Counted from the first letter of the stretch, positions 24,659-35,099 are shown. The stretch: DNA of 64,000 bases from Thermoleptolyngbya sichuanensis A183 (GCF_013177315.1 NZ_CP053661.1:2666001-2730000), one strand, 5' to 3'. Numbers and translations are program-made. Notes: a model not told the origin generated them from the letters alone.

Positions 24659-26923
24659 ATGTCTCCAACTCCCCAGCCCAAGCCGCCCCACAGCCAGACC
24701 AATGCCGACACGCCCGACCAGGGTGGTGGGCTTTCCGTGGTGCAATATTGGGCAGAGCAAACGCTGGCACCAGCAGGGCCGCAGCTTTGGCAAACGCTAA
24801 TGCACAAGAGCGCCTGTTTATCTTGTGCATGGGGCACAGGGGGGCAAAAAGGCGGTTTTCGCAACGAGCTAGACGAGTCGATGCAGCGCTGCATGAAAAG
24901 CGTCGAGTCGATCATGGCGGAGCTAATGCCAGCCGTGCCGCCGCAGTTTTTTGAGACCCACAGCGTGGCAGAACTCCAGCAGTTGTCCTCGATGGCGGCC
25001 GATCGGCTGGGGCGGCTGAGTGTGCCGATGATCCGGAGGGCGGGGCGATCGCACTATGAGCGCATCAGTTGGGATGAGGTGTACGCGATCGCCACTGCTG
25101 CCTTCCAAAAGCCATCGGAACGGATTGCGTCCTACAGTTCGGGGCGCAGTTCCAACGAAGCTGCATTTCTGCTGCAACTGCTGCTGCGGACGCTGGGATC
25201 AAATAATCTCGCCGACTGTTCCAATCTGTGTCACGCCCCTTCCACCGTGGGGTTAAAAGAAGTGCTGGGAACCAGTACCTCGACCGTCAGCCTGGAGGGA
25301 CTGAAGCAGGCAGATTGCGTCGTGCTGATGGGTTCCAATGCGCCCTATAACCATCCGCGCTTGATGAATGAGCTAATCAAATTGCGCGATCGCGGCGGTT
25401 CTGTAATTGTGATCAATCCCATCATGGAAGTGGGTCTGGTCAAGTTCGGTTCGCCGGCCTTTCCGCTGAAGTCTCTCATTCCCGGCTCAGACATTTCCTC
25501 CCACTATTTGCAACCGATTCCCGGTAGCGACGTGACGCTGCTGACAGGCATCCAAAAGGCGCTGCTGGAGTGCAATCAGGTGGACTGGGACTTTCTCAAA
25601 GCGCACACCGAAGGCTGGGAAGCAGTGGTGGAACAGGCCCGCAGCACAAGCTGGGAGGCGATCGCCCAGGGATGCGGCGTGTCTCAGCCGGAGATCGAGG
25701 CGGCGGCAGAGATCATCGGCAATGCAAAGCGCGTCGTATTTGCCTGGGCAATGGGCATTACGCACCACGCAAACAGTGTGGACAACGTGTGGAATATTGT
25801 GAACACGGCTCTGATGACGGGCAACCTGGGCAAACCCGGCGCAGGCGTGATGCCGATTCGCGGGCATTCCAACGTGCAGGGCTTTGGCTCGATGGGCGTG
25901 ACGGTGAAGCTGAAGCAGGAGATTCAGCAGGCGCTAGAGAAACTGCTGGGGCGATCGCTCAACCTGCCACCGGGTTATCATACTCGCGACCTGATCGACG
26001 CGGCAGAGGCAGGTCAGGTAGACACGCTGCTGGCGCTGGGCGGCAACCTCTACGGCGCAAACCCCGACACCGCCCAGGCAAAACGCGCCCTTGGCAACAT
26101 CGACACGATTATTTATCTGGCGACCAAGCCCAATCCGGGACACTTTCACGGGCTGGCCAAAACGAATACGATTGTGATTCCGGTCTTCAACCGCTTTGAA
26201 AATCCGCATAAAACCACGGTGGAATCGGGCAACAACTTTGTGCGAATGAATGATCCGGGCCAGACCCATCTGAAGCAGGCAGACCTGATTGCCGAAATTA
26301 CGTTTCTCACGGAACTGGCGCATCGGCTGCTGGGCGACGACCCGGTGGACTGGCGCAAGCTGCAAGATACGCGCTATGTTCGCCAGTTGATTGCCAAAAC
26401 GATTCCTGGCTACGAAAAGATTGCTGCTTTGGACGACGGCGGTGAAGAGTTCACCATTTCAGGGCGCATCCTCACCCAGCCGCAGTTCAAAACGCCCTCT
26501 GGCAAAGCGCAGATGAAGCTGACACCGCTGCCCGATCTGTCGCTGCCCGACCCCAGTCACTTTGGCGCGGCCAATGGCGCAAACGGGCTGGTGCTGGCGC
26601 TGATCACGGCCCGCAGCTATTCGCAGCACAATACGGTGGTGTACAAGGAGGGCGATCGCTATCGAGGGATGCCTCATCGCCACTGCATTTTGCTGAATCC
26701 GCTGGATGCGTCCCGTGCTGGACTTGCGGAACACCAGAGAGTCACCGTGCGGGGCGAGGCAGGCCAGCTAGACGGCGTGGAAGTGATTTTCGGTGCGGTG
26801 CGTCCCGGCGCGGCGCTGATGTTTTATCCCGAAGTGAACGCAATTTTTCACGCCAAAACGGACAAGCGCTGCGGCACACCGGGCTATAAGCGAGTGCCCG
26901 TATGGGTTGAGGGCAAAAGGTAA
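24659..26923 (+). CDS. FdhF/YdeP-type molybdopterin oxidoreductase
   Basis: The 754-aa protein matches the formate-dehydrogenase-alpha-like YdeP group (TIGR01701). It has the N-terminal ACLSCAWGTGGQKGGFRNE segment, which lacks a full 4Fe-4S ligand set. SNLCHAPSTVGLKEVLG follows, whose Cys can ligate Mo or W. Next come VLMGSNAPYNHPRLMNEL, MTGNLGKPGAGVMPIRGHSN, and a C-terminal cofactor-binding barrel with YSQHNTVVYKEGDRYRGMPH. The physiological substrate is unknown; the E. coli homologue is linked to acid resistance. No partner subunit or cofactor gene is next to it. Confidence 0.9.
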   Translation: MSPTPQPKPPHSQTNADTPDQGGGLSVVQYWAEQTLAPAGPQLWQTLMHKSACLSCAWGTGGQKGGFRNELDESMQRCMKSVESIMAELMPAVPPQFFETHSVAELQQLSSMAADRLGRLSVPMIRRAGRSHYERISWDEVYAIATAAFQKPSERIASYSSGRSSNEAAFLLQLLLRTLGSNNLADCSNLCHAPSTVGLKEVLGTSTSTVSLEGLKQADCVVLMGSNAPYNHPRLMNELIKLRDRGGSVIVINPIMEVGLVKFGSPAFPLKSLIPGSDISSHYLQPIPGSDVTLLTGIQKALLECNQVDWDFLKAHTEGWEAVVEQARSTSWEAIAQGCGVSQPEIEAAAEIIGNAKRVVFAWAMGITHHANSVDNVWNIVNTALMTGNLGKPGAGVMPIRGHSNVQGFGSMGVTVKLKQEIQQALEKLLGRSLNLPPGYHTRDLIDAAEAGQVDTLLALGGNLYGANPDTAQAKRALGNIDTIIYLATKPNPGHFHGLAKTNTIVIPVFNRFENPHKTTVESGNNFVRMNDPGQTHLKQADLIAEITFLTELAHRLLGDDPVDWRKLQDTRYVRQLIAKTIPGYEKIAALDDGGEEFTISGRILTQPQFKTPSGKAQMKLTPLPDLSLPDPSHFGAANGANGLVLALITARSYSQHNTVVYKEGDRYRGMPHRHCILLNPLDASRAGLAEHQRVTVRGEAGQLDGVEVIFGAVRPGAALMFYPEVNAIFHAKTDKRCGTPGYKRVPVWVEGKR

Positions 26924-27040
26924 GGTGGTAGCAAACGCCTCTTCTGGGAGCTTTTGAGCATTGGGCAGATTTTGGGAATCCTGCTGGATAGCAGGTTCAA
27001 CCGCTGTAATCTGCTACAGCCCTTCCTACGAAAACTTTGC

Positions 27041-27085
27041 CCTATGCCACGCCGCCCTATGCCACGCCGCCCTATGCCACGCCGA
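27041..27085 (+). repeat. 15-bp tandem repeat carrying three in-frame ATG codons
   Basis: Three copies of a 15-base unit (CCTATGCCACGCCGC) encode repeated P-M-P-R-R at the N terminus of the TPR protein. Each unit supplies an in-frame ATG, so copy number changes would alter only the basic N-terminal region before the signal sequence. Confidence 0.8.
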
Positions 27086-28272
27086 TTATTTACACGCTGC
27101 TCGTCTAGCTCAACCCGAAATCTATGGCTGAGCCTGCTGCTGGTGTTGCCGCTGGCGGCGCTGCCGTCCCGTGCTGCTGCGGAGCCGCCGCCCCGGCTGG
27201 CCCAAGTGTATCCATCTGCTCAGGCCCGTTTGACAGAACAAGCAGATGAACAGTTGCAACAGGGTGCAAGTCAGTTTCAGCGCCGCCAATGGGATACGGC
27301 CGAACACCTGTGGCAGGAGGCGCTGCGGCTCTATCGGCAGGCCGGCAATCGGGTAGGCGAGGGGCGTGTGCTGGGCAACTTGGCGGCAATTCAGGAGGCA
27401 ATTGGGCGGCCGCAGGCGGCGCTGCGTTTGTTTCAGCAAAGTCTGGCAGTGGCAGAAGAAATGGGCGATCGCCGGGGTATCAGTTTTGCGCTGTCTAATT
27501 TGGGGTTCCTGCACACGCGGCTGGGGCAATATGACGAAGCGATCGCCCGTCTTCAGGTAGCCCTGCCGCTGGTGCAGCAAATGGGCGATCGCGAGGGTGA
27601 GTATGACGTGTTGAACCAGTTGGGCATTGTGCATCGGGCGCAGGGACGCTACGACGAGGCGATCGCCGCCTTTCAGCAAAGTTTGGCGATCGCCCAGGCA
27701 GAGCAGAGCAGAGCAGTCGGGGTCAGGCGAATGTGCTGGGCAATCTGGGCAACACCTACACCGAGCAGGGCAACTATCCGGCCGCTCTAGAGAGCTATCA
27801 AAAAACGCTGGAACTGGCTCAGCAGGCACAAGATCGGGGAATGCAGGCCGGCGTCTTGCAGCGATTGGGGCAATTGTATACTCGGTTGGGCAATCTATCG
27901 CGGGCGGTGGCCGTGCTGGAGGAGGGGCTGGCGCTGGCGCGAGGTCTGGGCGATCGCCGCCTGCAAGCCTACACGCTGGGCAGCCTGGGCACCGTCTACG
28001 CCCGCACCACAGAACCCGATCGGGCCGTGCCGCTGCTGCAATCGGCGATTGAAATCACCGCGCAACTGGAAGATCGTCCCAATGAGAGCGCCCTGCGGCA
28101 GGTCTTGGGCAGTGCTTACGCCGCAATGGGCAATCTACGGGCGGCTCGTCAGCAGTATGAACAGGCACTGGCGATCGCCCGGTCGATTGGCGATCGCGCA
28201 GGGGAAGGGCAGGCCCTGGGCGAACTAGGTCAGCGTAACAGGCATCAGGGCCAGGTTCTCGAAATTTGGTAA
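27044..28272 (+). pseudogene. exported TPR-repeat protein, frameshifted by a pentanucleotide repeat
   Basis: Reading frame 1 (27044 to about 27716) encodes a signal sequence (LWLSLLLVLPLAALPSRAAA) and TPR units such as AGNRVGEGRVLGNLAAIQEAIG. Frame 2 (27717-28272) continues with more TPRs (LGNLGNTYTEQGNYPAALESY). The shift occurs at three CAGAG units (27699-27713). Removing one unit joins the frames as AIAQAEQSSRGQANVLGN, exactly the expected TPR pattern. The gene is therefore either off through slippage or phase-variable. Three candidate ATG starts (27044, 27059, 27074) lie in a 15-bp tandem repeat. TPR proteins of this kind are scaffold proteins; partners are unknown. Confidence 0.8.
27699..27716 (+). 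repeat. CAGAG pentanucleotide repeat (x3) at the frameshift
   Basis: Three exact CAGAG units followed by CAG. Loss of one 5-base unit restores a single TPR reading frame across the gene, which marks it as the site of slippage. Confidence 0.85.
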
Positions 28273-28312
28273 AGTGATGCCGTGCGGAATGGATCATATT
28301 GGCTACGTAGGC

Positions 28313-28331
28313 GACAGATTGCAAGTCTGTC
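28313..28331 (+). other. isolated tRNA-Cys-like anticodon arm
   Basis: GACAGA, the seven-base loop TTGCAAG and TCTGTC form a perfect anticodon-type arm with anticodon GCA (Cys). GGTTCG follows downstream, like part of a T-arm. No D-arm, acceptor stem or complete T-stem can be formed around it. It is either a degenerate tRNA remnant or coincidence. It is not annotated as a tRNA. Confidence 0.25.
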
Positions 28332-28428
28332 ATTTCTACCATGCAGGTTCGGGATTTCCCATCGAGGAGGCAGCCTTACACGGGCGATCGCCCCGCTAGC
28401 ATGGAGCTAATGTGATGGATTTCGCCCC

Positions 28429-29145
28429 ATGACCCTCACGCTTTCCCTTCCATTTTCTCTTCGTATGACTGGCGCTGTGCCATCCCCCTATAGCAATCAG
28501 CAGATTTCGGTCTGGCTGCGCGGCCTGCTCGCCCTGGCCTGGGCTGACGGCAATTTCGACGAGCAGGAAAAGGCGCTGATTTCTGACCTGACGGAACTCG
28601 AGCTTGCGCCCAAAACCGAGCTAGAAGGCGCAGCCCACATCATGCCAGAAGCCGTCGCCGAAGGTCTGGGAGACGATCCCAAAACGGCCGAAAACTTTTT
28701 GCGGACTGCCGTGATGGTGGCGATCGCCGATGGCACCTACTCTGCCGCCGAAGACCGCCTGCTTCAAGAATATTGCACCGCGCTGAATCTCCAGCCCGCC
28801 GTGCTAGACTCGCTGCGCCACACGTTGACCGAGATGAGCGAGGGCGGCCCGGTGGATCGGTTCGCTGGCCTGGGCAATGACCACTATCTCCCCGTGCTGG
28901 CCCCGATGCAAGAGTGGCTGGACGGGCTGGAAGTGCAAGATCCGCGACTGGCCCGCTTCCTGTGCAAAATGATCCCGCCGCAGTGCCCCTTCGAGCGCGA
29001 CGTGGTGCTGTTCGGTCGTAAGATCGTCCACATTCCCGCCATGTGCAAGCTCAATCCGCTGTATGAGCAGTTGGTCGGGCTGCGGTTTCGGGCGCTATCT
29101 TATCTGGCAGACGACTGCGGCGAGGATGTCACGCCGTATTGTTAA
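28429..29145 (+). CDS. TerB-like / Mo-dependent nitrogenase C-terminal domain protein
   Basis: The 238-aa protein (or 226 from the ATG at 28465) has two parts. Residues 28-130 form a TerB-like helical domain (LLALAWADGNFDEQEKALI, then MVAIADGTYSAAEDRLLQEY) with the acidic pairs typical of that fold. The C-terminal 80 residues match the Mo-nitro_C family (CKMIPPQCPFERDVVLFG, HIPAMCKLNPLYEQLVGLRF and LADDCGEDV) with four conserved Cys. The Mo-nitro_C name comes from weak similarity; these proteins occur in cyanobacteria regardless of nitrogen fixation. Metal binding is plausible but unproven. Confidence 0.85.
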   Translation: MTLTLSLPFSLRMTGAVPSPYSNQQISVWLRGLLALAWADGNFDEQEKALISDLTELELAPKTELEGAAHIMPEAVAEGLGDDPKTAENFLRTAVMVAIADGTYSAAEDRLLQEYCTALNLQPAVLDSLRHTLTEMSEGGPVDRFAGLGNDHYLPVLAPMQEWLDGLEVQDPRLARFLCKMIPPQCPFERDVVLFGRKIVHIPAMCKLNPLYEQLVGLRFRALSYLADDCGEDVTPYC

Positions 29146-29276
29146 TGCGGGAATATGAATGCGGGAATATGATACGGGGATAGCCGGAAGAGGGCTTGCG
29201 CGTCGGCTTCCCGACTCCTGCCTCCTGACCCCCAATCCCTGTAAAATACTCCCTTGCACTCCACACGCGGGAACTC

Positions 29277-30299
29277 ATGGACTATCGGCAAGCAGGGGTA
29301 GACGTAGAGGCGGGACGCGCCTTCGTGCGGCGGATCAGGGAAATGGTTGCCAGTACGCATCGCCCAGAGGTGATGGGCGGCATTGGCGGATTTAGCGGGC
29401 TGTTTCAATTGCCGACGGGCTATCGAGAACCCGTGCTGGTGTCGGGGACAGACGGCGTGGGCACAAAGCTAAAGCTGGCGCACCAGTGCGATCGCCATGA
29501 CACCGTAGGCATTGATCTGGTGGCCATGTGCGTGAATGACGTGCTGACCTGCGGCGCGGAACCGCTGTTTTTTCTGGACTACCTGGCGACGGGCAAGCTG
29601 GATGAAGACCAACTCGCGGCCGTGGTGGCGAGCATCACAGACGGCTGCAAGCAGGCGGGCTGTGCGCTGCTGGGCGGCGAAACGGCGGAGATGCCGGGGT
29701 TTTACCTGCCGGGAGAATACGACCTGGCGGGCTTTTGCGTGGGCATTGTGGAAAAGAGCCAGATCCTCGACGGGTCGCAGGTGCAAATCGGCGATGTGGC
29801 GATCGCCCTCCCCAGCAGTGGCATTCACAGCAACGGGTTCAGCCTGGTTCGCAAAATCGTAGACCAGGCCGGTCTGGAATTGAGCGAATCCCTGCCGGAA
29901 CTGGGAAAGGCATCCCTCGGTGAGGTCTTGCTGACACCAACCCGCATTTACGTTGCACCCGTGCTGGCGGCGCTGCGCTCCGGTCTGCCCATCCACGGCA
30001 TGGCCCACATCACGGGCGGCGGGCTGCCCGAAAACCTGCCCCGTGGTCTGGGCAGTGGCCAGAGCGTGCGCGTTGACCCCACAAGCTGGACGATTCCACC
30101 GATATTCACCTGGCTAGAATCGGCGGGAGCAGTCGCCCGCGCTGAGATGTTCAACACGTTCAACATGGGGGTTGGCTTTGTGGTGCTGGTTCCGGGCGAT
30201 CGCGCTGAAGCAACCTGTCGCTTTTTCCAAGCCCAGAGCGTCGCAGCGTGGCCTTTGGGCGAAGTCATTGCGGGGCAGGGCGAGGTGTTGATCGAGTAG
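29277..30299 (+). CDS. purM: phosphoribosylformylglycinamidine cyclo-ligase (AIR synthetase)
   Basis: The 340-aa enzyme closes the imidazole ring in purine biosynthesis (FGAM to AIR, using ATP). It starts [12 protein letters not shown] and carries [55 protein letters not shown], and [18 protein letters not shown]. Motif order and length are standard. Another purine gene, purB, lies at 33156 with the sugar-nucleotide fusion gene in between, all rightward. Confidence 0.96.
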   Translation: MDYRQAGVDVEAGRAFVRRIREMVASTHRPEVMGGIGGFSGLFQLPTGYREPVLVSGTDGVGTKLKLAHQCDRHDTVGIDLVAMCVNDVLTCGAEPLFFLDYLATGKLDEDQLAAVVASITDGCKQAGCALLGGETAEMPGFYLPGEYDLAGFCVGIVEKSQILDGSQVQIGDVAIALPSSGIHSNGFSLVRKIVDQAGLELSESLPELGKASLGEVLLTPTRIYVAPVLAALRSGLPIHGMAHITGGGLPENLPRGLGSGQSVRVDPTSWTIPPIFTWLESAGAVARAEMFNTFNMGVGFVVLVPGDRAEATCRFFQAQSVAAWPLGEVIAGQGEVLIE

Positions 30300-30501
30300 C
30301 AGGTGAATAGCGGGCGAATCGCGAGTGGGAGAGCCAATTGGCTGACTCTACGCCTGTCCCCTAGGGATTCAGGAATCGCCGCGCCGGGAATTTAACAAAA
30401 CGAAATCTTTTTCGGCTGCCCTCTCATCATCTTGATCTGTCACAGTAAGAGCTATAGCCTGCGACTTAGAATCGCTGAAATAAGGGGCTGATGGAGGCGT
30501 T

Positions 30502-33069
30502 ATGCGAGCAGTGCTAATGGCAGGGGGTTCGGGCACACGGCTGCGGCCGCTGACCTGCGATTTGCCCAAACCAATGGTGCCCATTTTGAATCGCCCAATC
30601 GCCGAGCATATTATTAACCTGCTGCGGCGGCACGGGATTACGGAAATCATCGCCACGCTACACTATCTGCCTGACGTGATGCGGGATTACTTTCAGGACG
30701 GCAGCGATTTTGGCGTGCAGATGACCTATGCCGTGGAGGAAGACGAGCCGCTGGGAACGGCGGGCTGCGTCAAAAACGTGGCAGATCTGCTGGATGAAAC
30801 TTTTCTGGTGATCAGCGGCGACAGCATTACGGATATTAACCTGAGCGAGGCGATCGCCTTTCACAAGAAAAAGGGCGCAAAGGCGACGCTGGTGCTGGCC
30901 CACATTGCCAACCCGCTAGAGTTTGGCGTGGTGATTACGGACGAAGACGGGCGCATCCGCCGATTTTTGGAAAAGCCCTCCAGCAGCGAAATTTTCTCCG
31001 ACACAGTGAACACGGGCACTTATATCCTGGAGCCGGAGGTGCTGGACTACTTGCCCGCCAATGAGGAATCAGACTTTTCCAAGGATCTGTTTCCGCTGCT
31101 GCTGGAAAAGGATTTGCCCCTGTATGGCTATGCAGCGGAGGGCTATTGGTGCGATGTGGGGCATCTGGATGCCTACCGCGAGGCACAGTATGCGGCGCTC
31201 TATCGGCGCGTAAAGCTGGAGTTTGCCAGTGAAGAGCGATCGCCCAATCTCTGGGTAGGGCAAAACACCCACATCGACCCCACCGCCCAAATCGACACCC
31301 CTGCCATCATCGGCAGCAATTGCCGGATTGGCCCCAGAGCGGCGATCGCCGCAGGCACGATTATTGGCGACAACGTGACCGTCGGAGCCGATGCCGACCT
31401 GAAGCGCCCCATCCTCTGGAATGGCGTTACCATCGGCGACGAGGCCCACCTGCGGGCCTGCGTAGCCGCCAGAGGCACGCGGGTCGATCGCCGCGCCCAT
31501 GTGCTGGAGGGCGCAGTTATCGGCTCCCTCTCGGTGATTGGCGAAGAGGCGCTGGTGAACCCAGACGTGCGGATCTGGCCCAGCAAGCGCATCGAGCCGG
31601 GGGCCATTCTCAACATGAACCTGATCTGGGGCCACGCCGCCCACCGCAACCTGTTTGGGCAGCGGGGCGTGTCGGGTCTGGCGAATGTAGACATCACGCC
31701 AGAATTTGCCGTGCGGCTGGGGGCGGCCTTTGGCTCGACGCTAAAGCCAGGAAGCCAAGTCACGGTATCTCGCGACCAGCGCAATATCTCTCGCATGGTG
31801 TCGCGATCGCTCATTGCCGGTCTAATGTCCGTCGGCGTGCATGTGCAAAACCTGGAGGCCACCGCGATTCCCGTGGCCCGCGCCGTCGCCCCCAGCCGCA
31901 ACGTCGCCGCCGGAATCCACGTCCGCGTTCACCCAGAGCGCTCGGATCACATCCTGATCGAATTCTTCAACCACAAGGGCATCAATCTGTCCAAAGCCCA
32001 GGAAAAAAAGATCGAGGGAGCCTATTTCAAAGAAGACTTTCGCCGCGCCCAAATTCAGGAAATCGGCAACGTAGTGACGGTGCATCAAGCCAGCGATATC
32101 TATTGCGACAGCTTTGAGCGACACCTGCGGCTAGATGCGATTCGCAGCCACAGCTCCAAGGTAGTGATCGACTACGCCTATGCCGTGTCAGGCGCGGTGC
32201 TGCCGCAAATGCTGTCCAAATTTGGCTGCGACGCGGTGGTGCTAAACGCCAGCCTCAATCCCACCGTGCCCAGCGCCCAAGACCGAGAAGCGCTGCTGAG
32301 CCAGTTGGGTCATGTAGTCGAGGCGCTGAAAGCCAACTTCGGCGTGCAGGTGTCTGCCAATGGCGAGCAGTTGATTTTGGTAGACGAAGCAGGCAGCCCG
32401 ATTCGCGGCGAGTTGCTGACGGCGCTGATGATTCACATGGTGCTGACGCAGCATCCGCGTGGCTCCGTGGTGGTGCCCGTGAATGCCTCCAGCGCTGCCG
32501 AACAAATCGCCCGTCGCCACGGCGGCCAGATCCTCCGCACCCGCGCCAACCCCACCGCCCTGATGGAAGCCTGCTACACCAATCCCAATGTGGTGCTGGG
32601 CGGCAGCGGCGAGATGGGCTTTATCTTTCCGCAACTGCATCCGGGGTTCGACGCGATGTTCTGCATTGCCAAGATGATCGAGATGCTGAGTTTGCGATCG
32701 CAAGACCTGGCCAGCAGCGCCCCCCGCACCCTCGGCCAGATTCGCCTCGACCTGCCCCGCGTCTGCCACAAAATGATTACCGTCCGCTGTCCCTGGACGG
32801 CCAAAGGGTCTCTCATGCGCCATTTGGTAGAAACGCACCCGGCGCAGCAGCTTGAGCTAATTGATGGTGTAAAAATCTTTAACCCGCAGCACGATAGCTG
32901 GATCTTGGTGCTGCCCGATGCGGGCGAACCGCTGGTGCATCTCTACGCCGACAGCGTGGATCGCGGCTGGGTGGATGAAACCCTGCGGGAATATCGCGCC
33001 GCCGTCCTTGCCTTCGTGGAGCGCGACGTGGGGCTAGATGACCATTCTAGCGACTGGCAAATGGGTTGA
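30502..33069 (+). CDS. mannose-1-phosphate guanylyltransferase fused to a degenerate phosphomannomutase-like domain
   Basis: GGAGG lies 4 bases before the ATG. The 855-aa protein begins with a nucleotidyltransferase domain ([37 protein letters not shown]). A left-handed beta-helix of hexapeptide repeats follows (about 250-370), then a phosphohexomutase-fold region. The fusion is typical of cyanobacteria and makes NDP-mannose-type sugars. In the mutase half the phosphoserine motif TASHNP is absent (the site reads [14 protein letters not shown]), and the DGDGDR metal loop reads [11 protein letters not shown]. That half is probably not a mutase but a structural or regulatory domain. Confidence 0.9.
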   Translation: MRAVLMAGGSGTRLRPLTCDLPKPMVPILNRPIAEHIINLLRRHGITEIIATLHYLPDVMRDYFQDGSDFGVQMTYAVEEDEPLGTAGCVKNVADLLDETFLVISGDSITDINLSEAIAFHKKKGAKATLVLAHIANPLEFGVVITDEDGRIRRFLEKPSSSEIFSDTVNTGTYILEPEVLDYLPANEESDFSKDLFPLLLEKDLPLYGYAAEGYWCDVGHLDAYREAQYAALYRRVKLEFASEERSPNLWVGQNTHIDPTAQIDTPAIIGSNCRIGPRAAIAAGTIIGDNVTVGADADLKRPILWNGVTIGDEAHLRACVAARGTRVDRRAHVLEGAVIGSLSVIGEEALVNPDVRIWPSKRIEPGAILNMNLIWGHAAHRNLFGQRGVSGLANVDITPEFAVRLGAAFGSTLKPGSQVTVSRDQRNISRMVSRSLIAGLMSVGVHVQNLEATAIPVARAVAPSRNVAAGIHVRVHPERSDHILIEFFNHKGINLSKAQEKKIEGAYFKEDFRRAQIQEIGNVVTVHQASDIYCDSFERHLRLDAIRSHSSKVVIDYAYAVSGAVLPQMLSKFGCDAVVLNASLNPTVPSAQDREALLSQLGHVVEALKANFGVQVSANGEQLILVDEAGSPIRGELLTALMIHMVLTQHPRGSVVVPVNASSAAEQIARRHGGQILRTRANPTALMEACYTNPNVVLGGSGEMGFIFPQLHPGFDAMFCIAKMIEMLSLRSQDLASSAPRTLGQIRLDLPRVCHKMITVRCPWTAKGSLMRHLVETHPAQQLELIDGVKIFNPQHDSWILVLPDAGEPLVHLYADSVDRGWVDETLREYRAAVLAFVERDVGLDDHSSDWQMG

Positions 33070-33155
33070 AGGAGGGACGTGGATTTTTCGCGCAGGACGC
33101 ACGAAAGACTAGCGCTTTCCAATACAATAAATGGGTTGTATTCAGCGGCAGAGCC

Positions 33156-34451
33156 TTGATCGAGCGCTATACTTTGCCCGAAATGGGCAGTCTTTGGACG
33201 GACGAATATAAATTCAAGACGTGGCTCCAGGTGGAGATTGCAGTCTGCGAGGCGCAGGCGGAATTGGGCTATATTCCGGCAGACGCGGTGGAGACGATCA
33301 AGGCCAAGGCGCAGTTTGATCCAAAGCGAATTCTGGAAATCGAAGCAGAAGTGCGGCACGACGTGATTGCGTTTCTGACCAACGTGAATGAGTCCGTCGG
33401 CGACGCAGGGCGCTACATTCACCTGGGCATGACCAGTTCCGACGTGCTGGATACGGCGCTGGCGCTGCAACTGGTCGCCAGTCTAGAGGTGCTGCAATCC
33501 CACGTAGACAAGCTGGCCCAGGCCATTCGCTTTCAGGCGCAGCAGCATCGGGAAACGGTGATGATTGGGCGATCGCACGGCATTCATGCAGAACCCATTA
33601 CCTTCGGCTTTAAGCTGGCGGGCTGGCTGGCGGAGGTGCTGCGTGGGCGCGATCGCCTCTGTCAGTTGCATCAAGAAATCGCCGTCGGCAAGATCTCTGG
33701 CGCAGTGGGCACCTACGCCAATCTCGATCCGCAAATCGAGGCGATCGCCTGCCAGAAGCTCGGTTTGCAGCCGGATACTGCCTCAACGCAGGTCATTTCG
33801 CGCGATCGCCATGCCCAGTTCTTCAACGTACTGGCACTCCTCGCCGCCTCCATCGAGCGCTTTGCAGTAGAAATCCGCAACCTCCAGCGCACCGACGTAC
33901 TGGAAGTGGAAGAATTCTTCTCCAAAGGGCAAAAAGGCTCCTCCGCCATGCCCCACAAGCGCAACCCGATTCGCTCGGAACGGCTGACGGGGATGGCCCG
34001 CCTGATTCGCGGCTACGCCATGACGGGTCTAGAAAACGTGGCTCTCTGGCACGAACGCGACATTTCCCACAGTTCCGTCGAGCGCGTCGCGCTGCCCGAT
34101 GCCTGCATCCTCACCCACTTCATGCTGGTGGAAATCACCGACTTGGTGAAAAATCTCCAGGTCTATCCCGAAAACATGCAGCGCAACATGAACGTCTACG
34201 GTGGCGTGGTCTTTAGCCAGCGGGTGATGCTGACGCTGGTAGAAAAGGGGCTGGCCCGCGAAGCCGCCTACGCCGTCGTGCAAAGCTGCGCCCACCAAGC
34301 CTGGAATACACCCGATGGGGATTTTCATGCGCTAATTGCCGCCGATGCCACGGTCAAATCCCACCTGTCCCCAGAAGAAATCGAAGCCTGCTTTGATCCC
34401 AACCACCACCTGAGAAATCTGGACGTGATCTACCAGCGGCTAAATATTTAG
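33156..34451 (+). CDS. purB: adenylosuccinate lyase
   Basis: The TTG at 33156 gives the family's usual start, (M)IERYTLPEMGSLWTDEYKFK; the frame is open 90 bases further upstream but that part is not family-like. The 431-aa lyase releases fumarate from SAICAR and from adenylosuccinate in purine synthesis. It has MTSSDVLDTA, GRSHGIHAEP with the catalytic His, and the fumarase/ASL signature GSSAMPHKRNP. Length is normal. It follows the sugar-nucleotide fusion gene by 86 bases, so co-transcription is possible. Confidence 0.94.
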   Translation: MIERYTLPEMGSLWTDEYKFKTWLQVEIAVCEAQAELGYIPADAVETIKAKAQFDPKRILEIEAEVRHDVIAFLTNVNESVGDAGRYIHLGMTSSDVLDTALALQLVASLEVLQSHVDKLAQAIRFQAQQHRETVMIGRSHGIHAEPITFGFKLAGWLAEVLRGRDRLCQLHQEIAVGKISGAVGTYANLDPQIEAIACQKLGLQPDTASTQVISRDRHAQFFNVLALLAASIERFAVEIRNLQRTDVLEVEEFFSKGQKGSSAMPHKRNPIRSERLTGMARLIRGYAMTGLENVALWHERDISHSSVERVALPDACILTHFMLVEITDLVKNLQVYPENMQRNMNVYGGVVFSQRVMLTLVEKGLAREAAYAVVQSCAHQAWNTPDGDFHALIAADATVKSHLSPEEIEACFDPNHHLRNLDVIYQRLNI

Positions 34452-34625
34452 GACTGAGCGTTGAAGGCTCAAAGATTGCTAAAGAGCGCTGCTGCCACAA
34501 GATGCCATCATCGCAGAAGAAAAGCTAACCCGTTACTCGCTAATGCCTTTACCCAGAGATGGAAAGTCAAAGTTCCTGGCACAAGGTTACACTTTGAACA
34601 ACTAGCCCGCAGAGCCAGTTGATTA

Positions 34626-34788
34626 GAGGGTGTTTGAAAAGGTATCGCCTGTAATGTTAAGCACTCAGAGATCCCCCCTAGCCCCCCTTAAAAAGGGGGG
34701 AAACCGCCTTAAAGTCCCCCTTTTTAAGGGGATTTAGGCGGATCTTGCACGCTTTGCTACAAACAGTAGGACTTTTCAAACATCCTCT
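34626..34788. mobile_element. MITE-1, copy B (163 bp)
   Basis: It is an inverted copy of 9791-9952, with TIRs GAGGGTGTTTGAAAAG and the complement of GAGGATGTTTGAAAAG, and TA at 34624-34625 and 34789-34790. It is intact and non-coding. It marks the left boundary of the accessory island that holds the PD-(D/E)XK nuclease. Confidence 0.88.
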
Positions 34789-35099
34789 TAGAAGATGATC
34801 CAGATTTTCTATTGCAAAAAGAGCAGACCGAGCGAAAAAGCGCTTAGTGGAAACGTGCCTAAACCGATTGTTCGGTTGTAGTATCGAGCGCGATCGCCTC
34901 TCTCTAGGCATATCCTTTGGAGTTCTATTTAATAAGTTTTGTAAGGACTTAATGAAAAGTCATTGATCCCCTGAGGCAGTGTCACTAAAAAGCTTGAGCA
35001 AGGCGTTCAATTAATCTCCGAAAAAAATCATAAGTTGCTGAACATCCCTGATTGATATACAACATTAGAGACTGCTGTCGCGCAAGGTTTACGTAGCTC
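34789..35099. other. AT-rich leader of the nuclease gene, no other gene seen
   Basis: This 310-base stretch is more AT-rich than the housekeeping regions and has only one HIP1-like site near 34892. A weak promoter-like pair (TTGCTG at 35035 and TATACA at 35056, 15-base spacing) lies just upstream of the nuclease start. No coding frame is convincing. Confidence 0.35.

Noticed and set aside
28284..28375. Full tRNA-Cys gene
   Set aside because: Only the anticodon arm forms; no acceptor stem, D-arm or proper T-stem can be paired, so it is listed only as an isolated arm.
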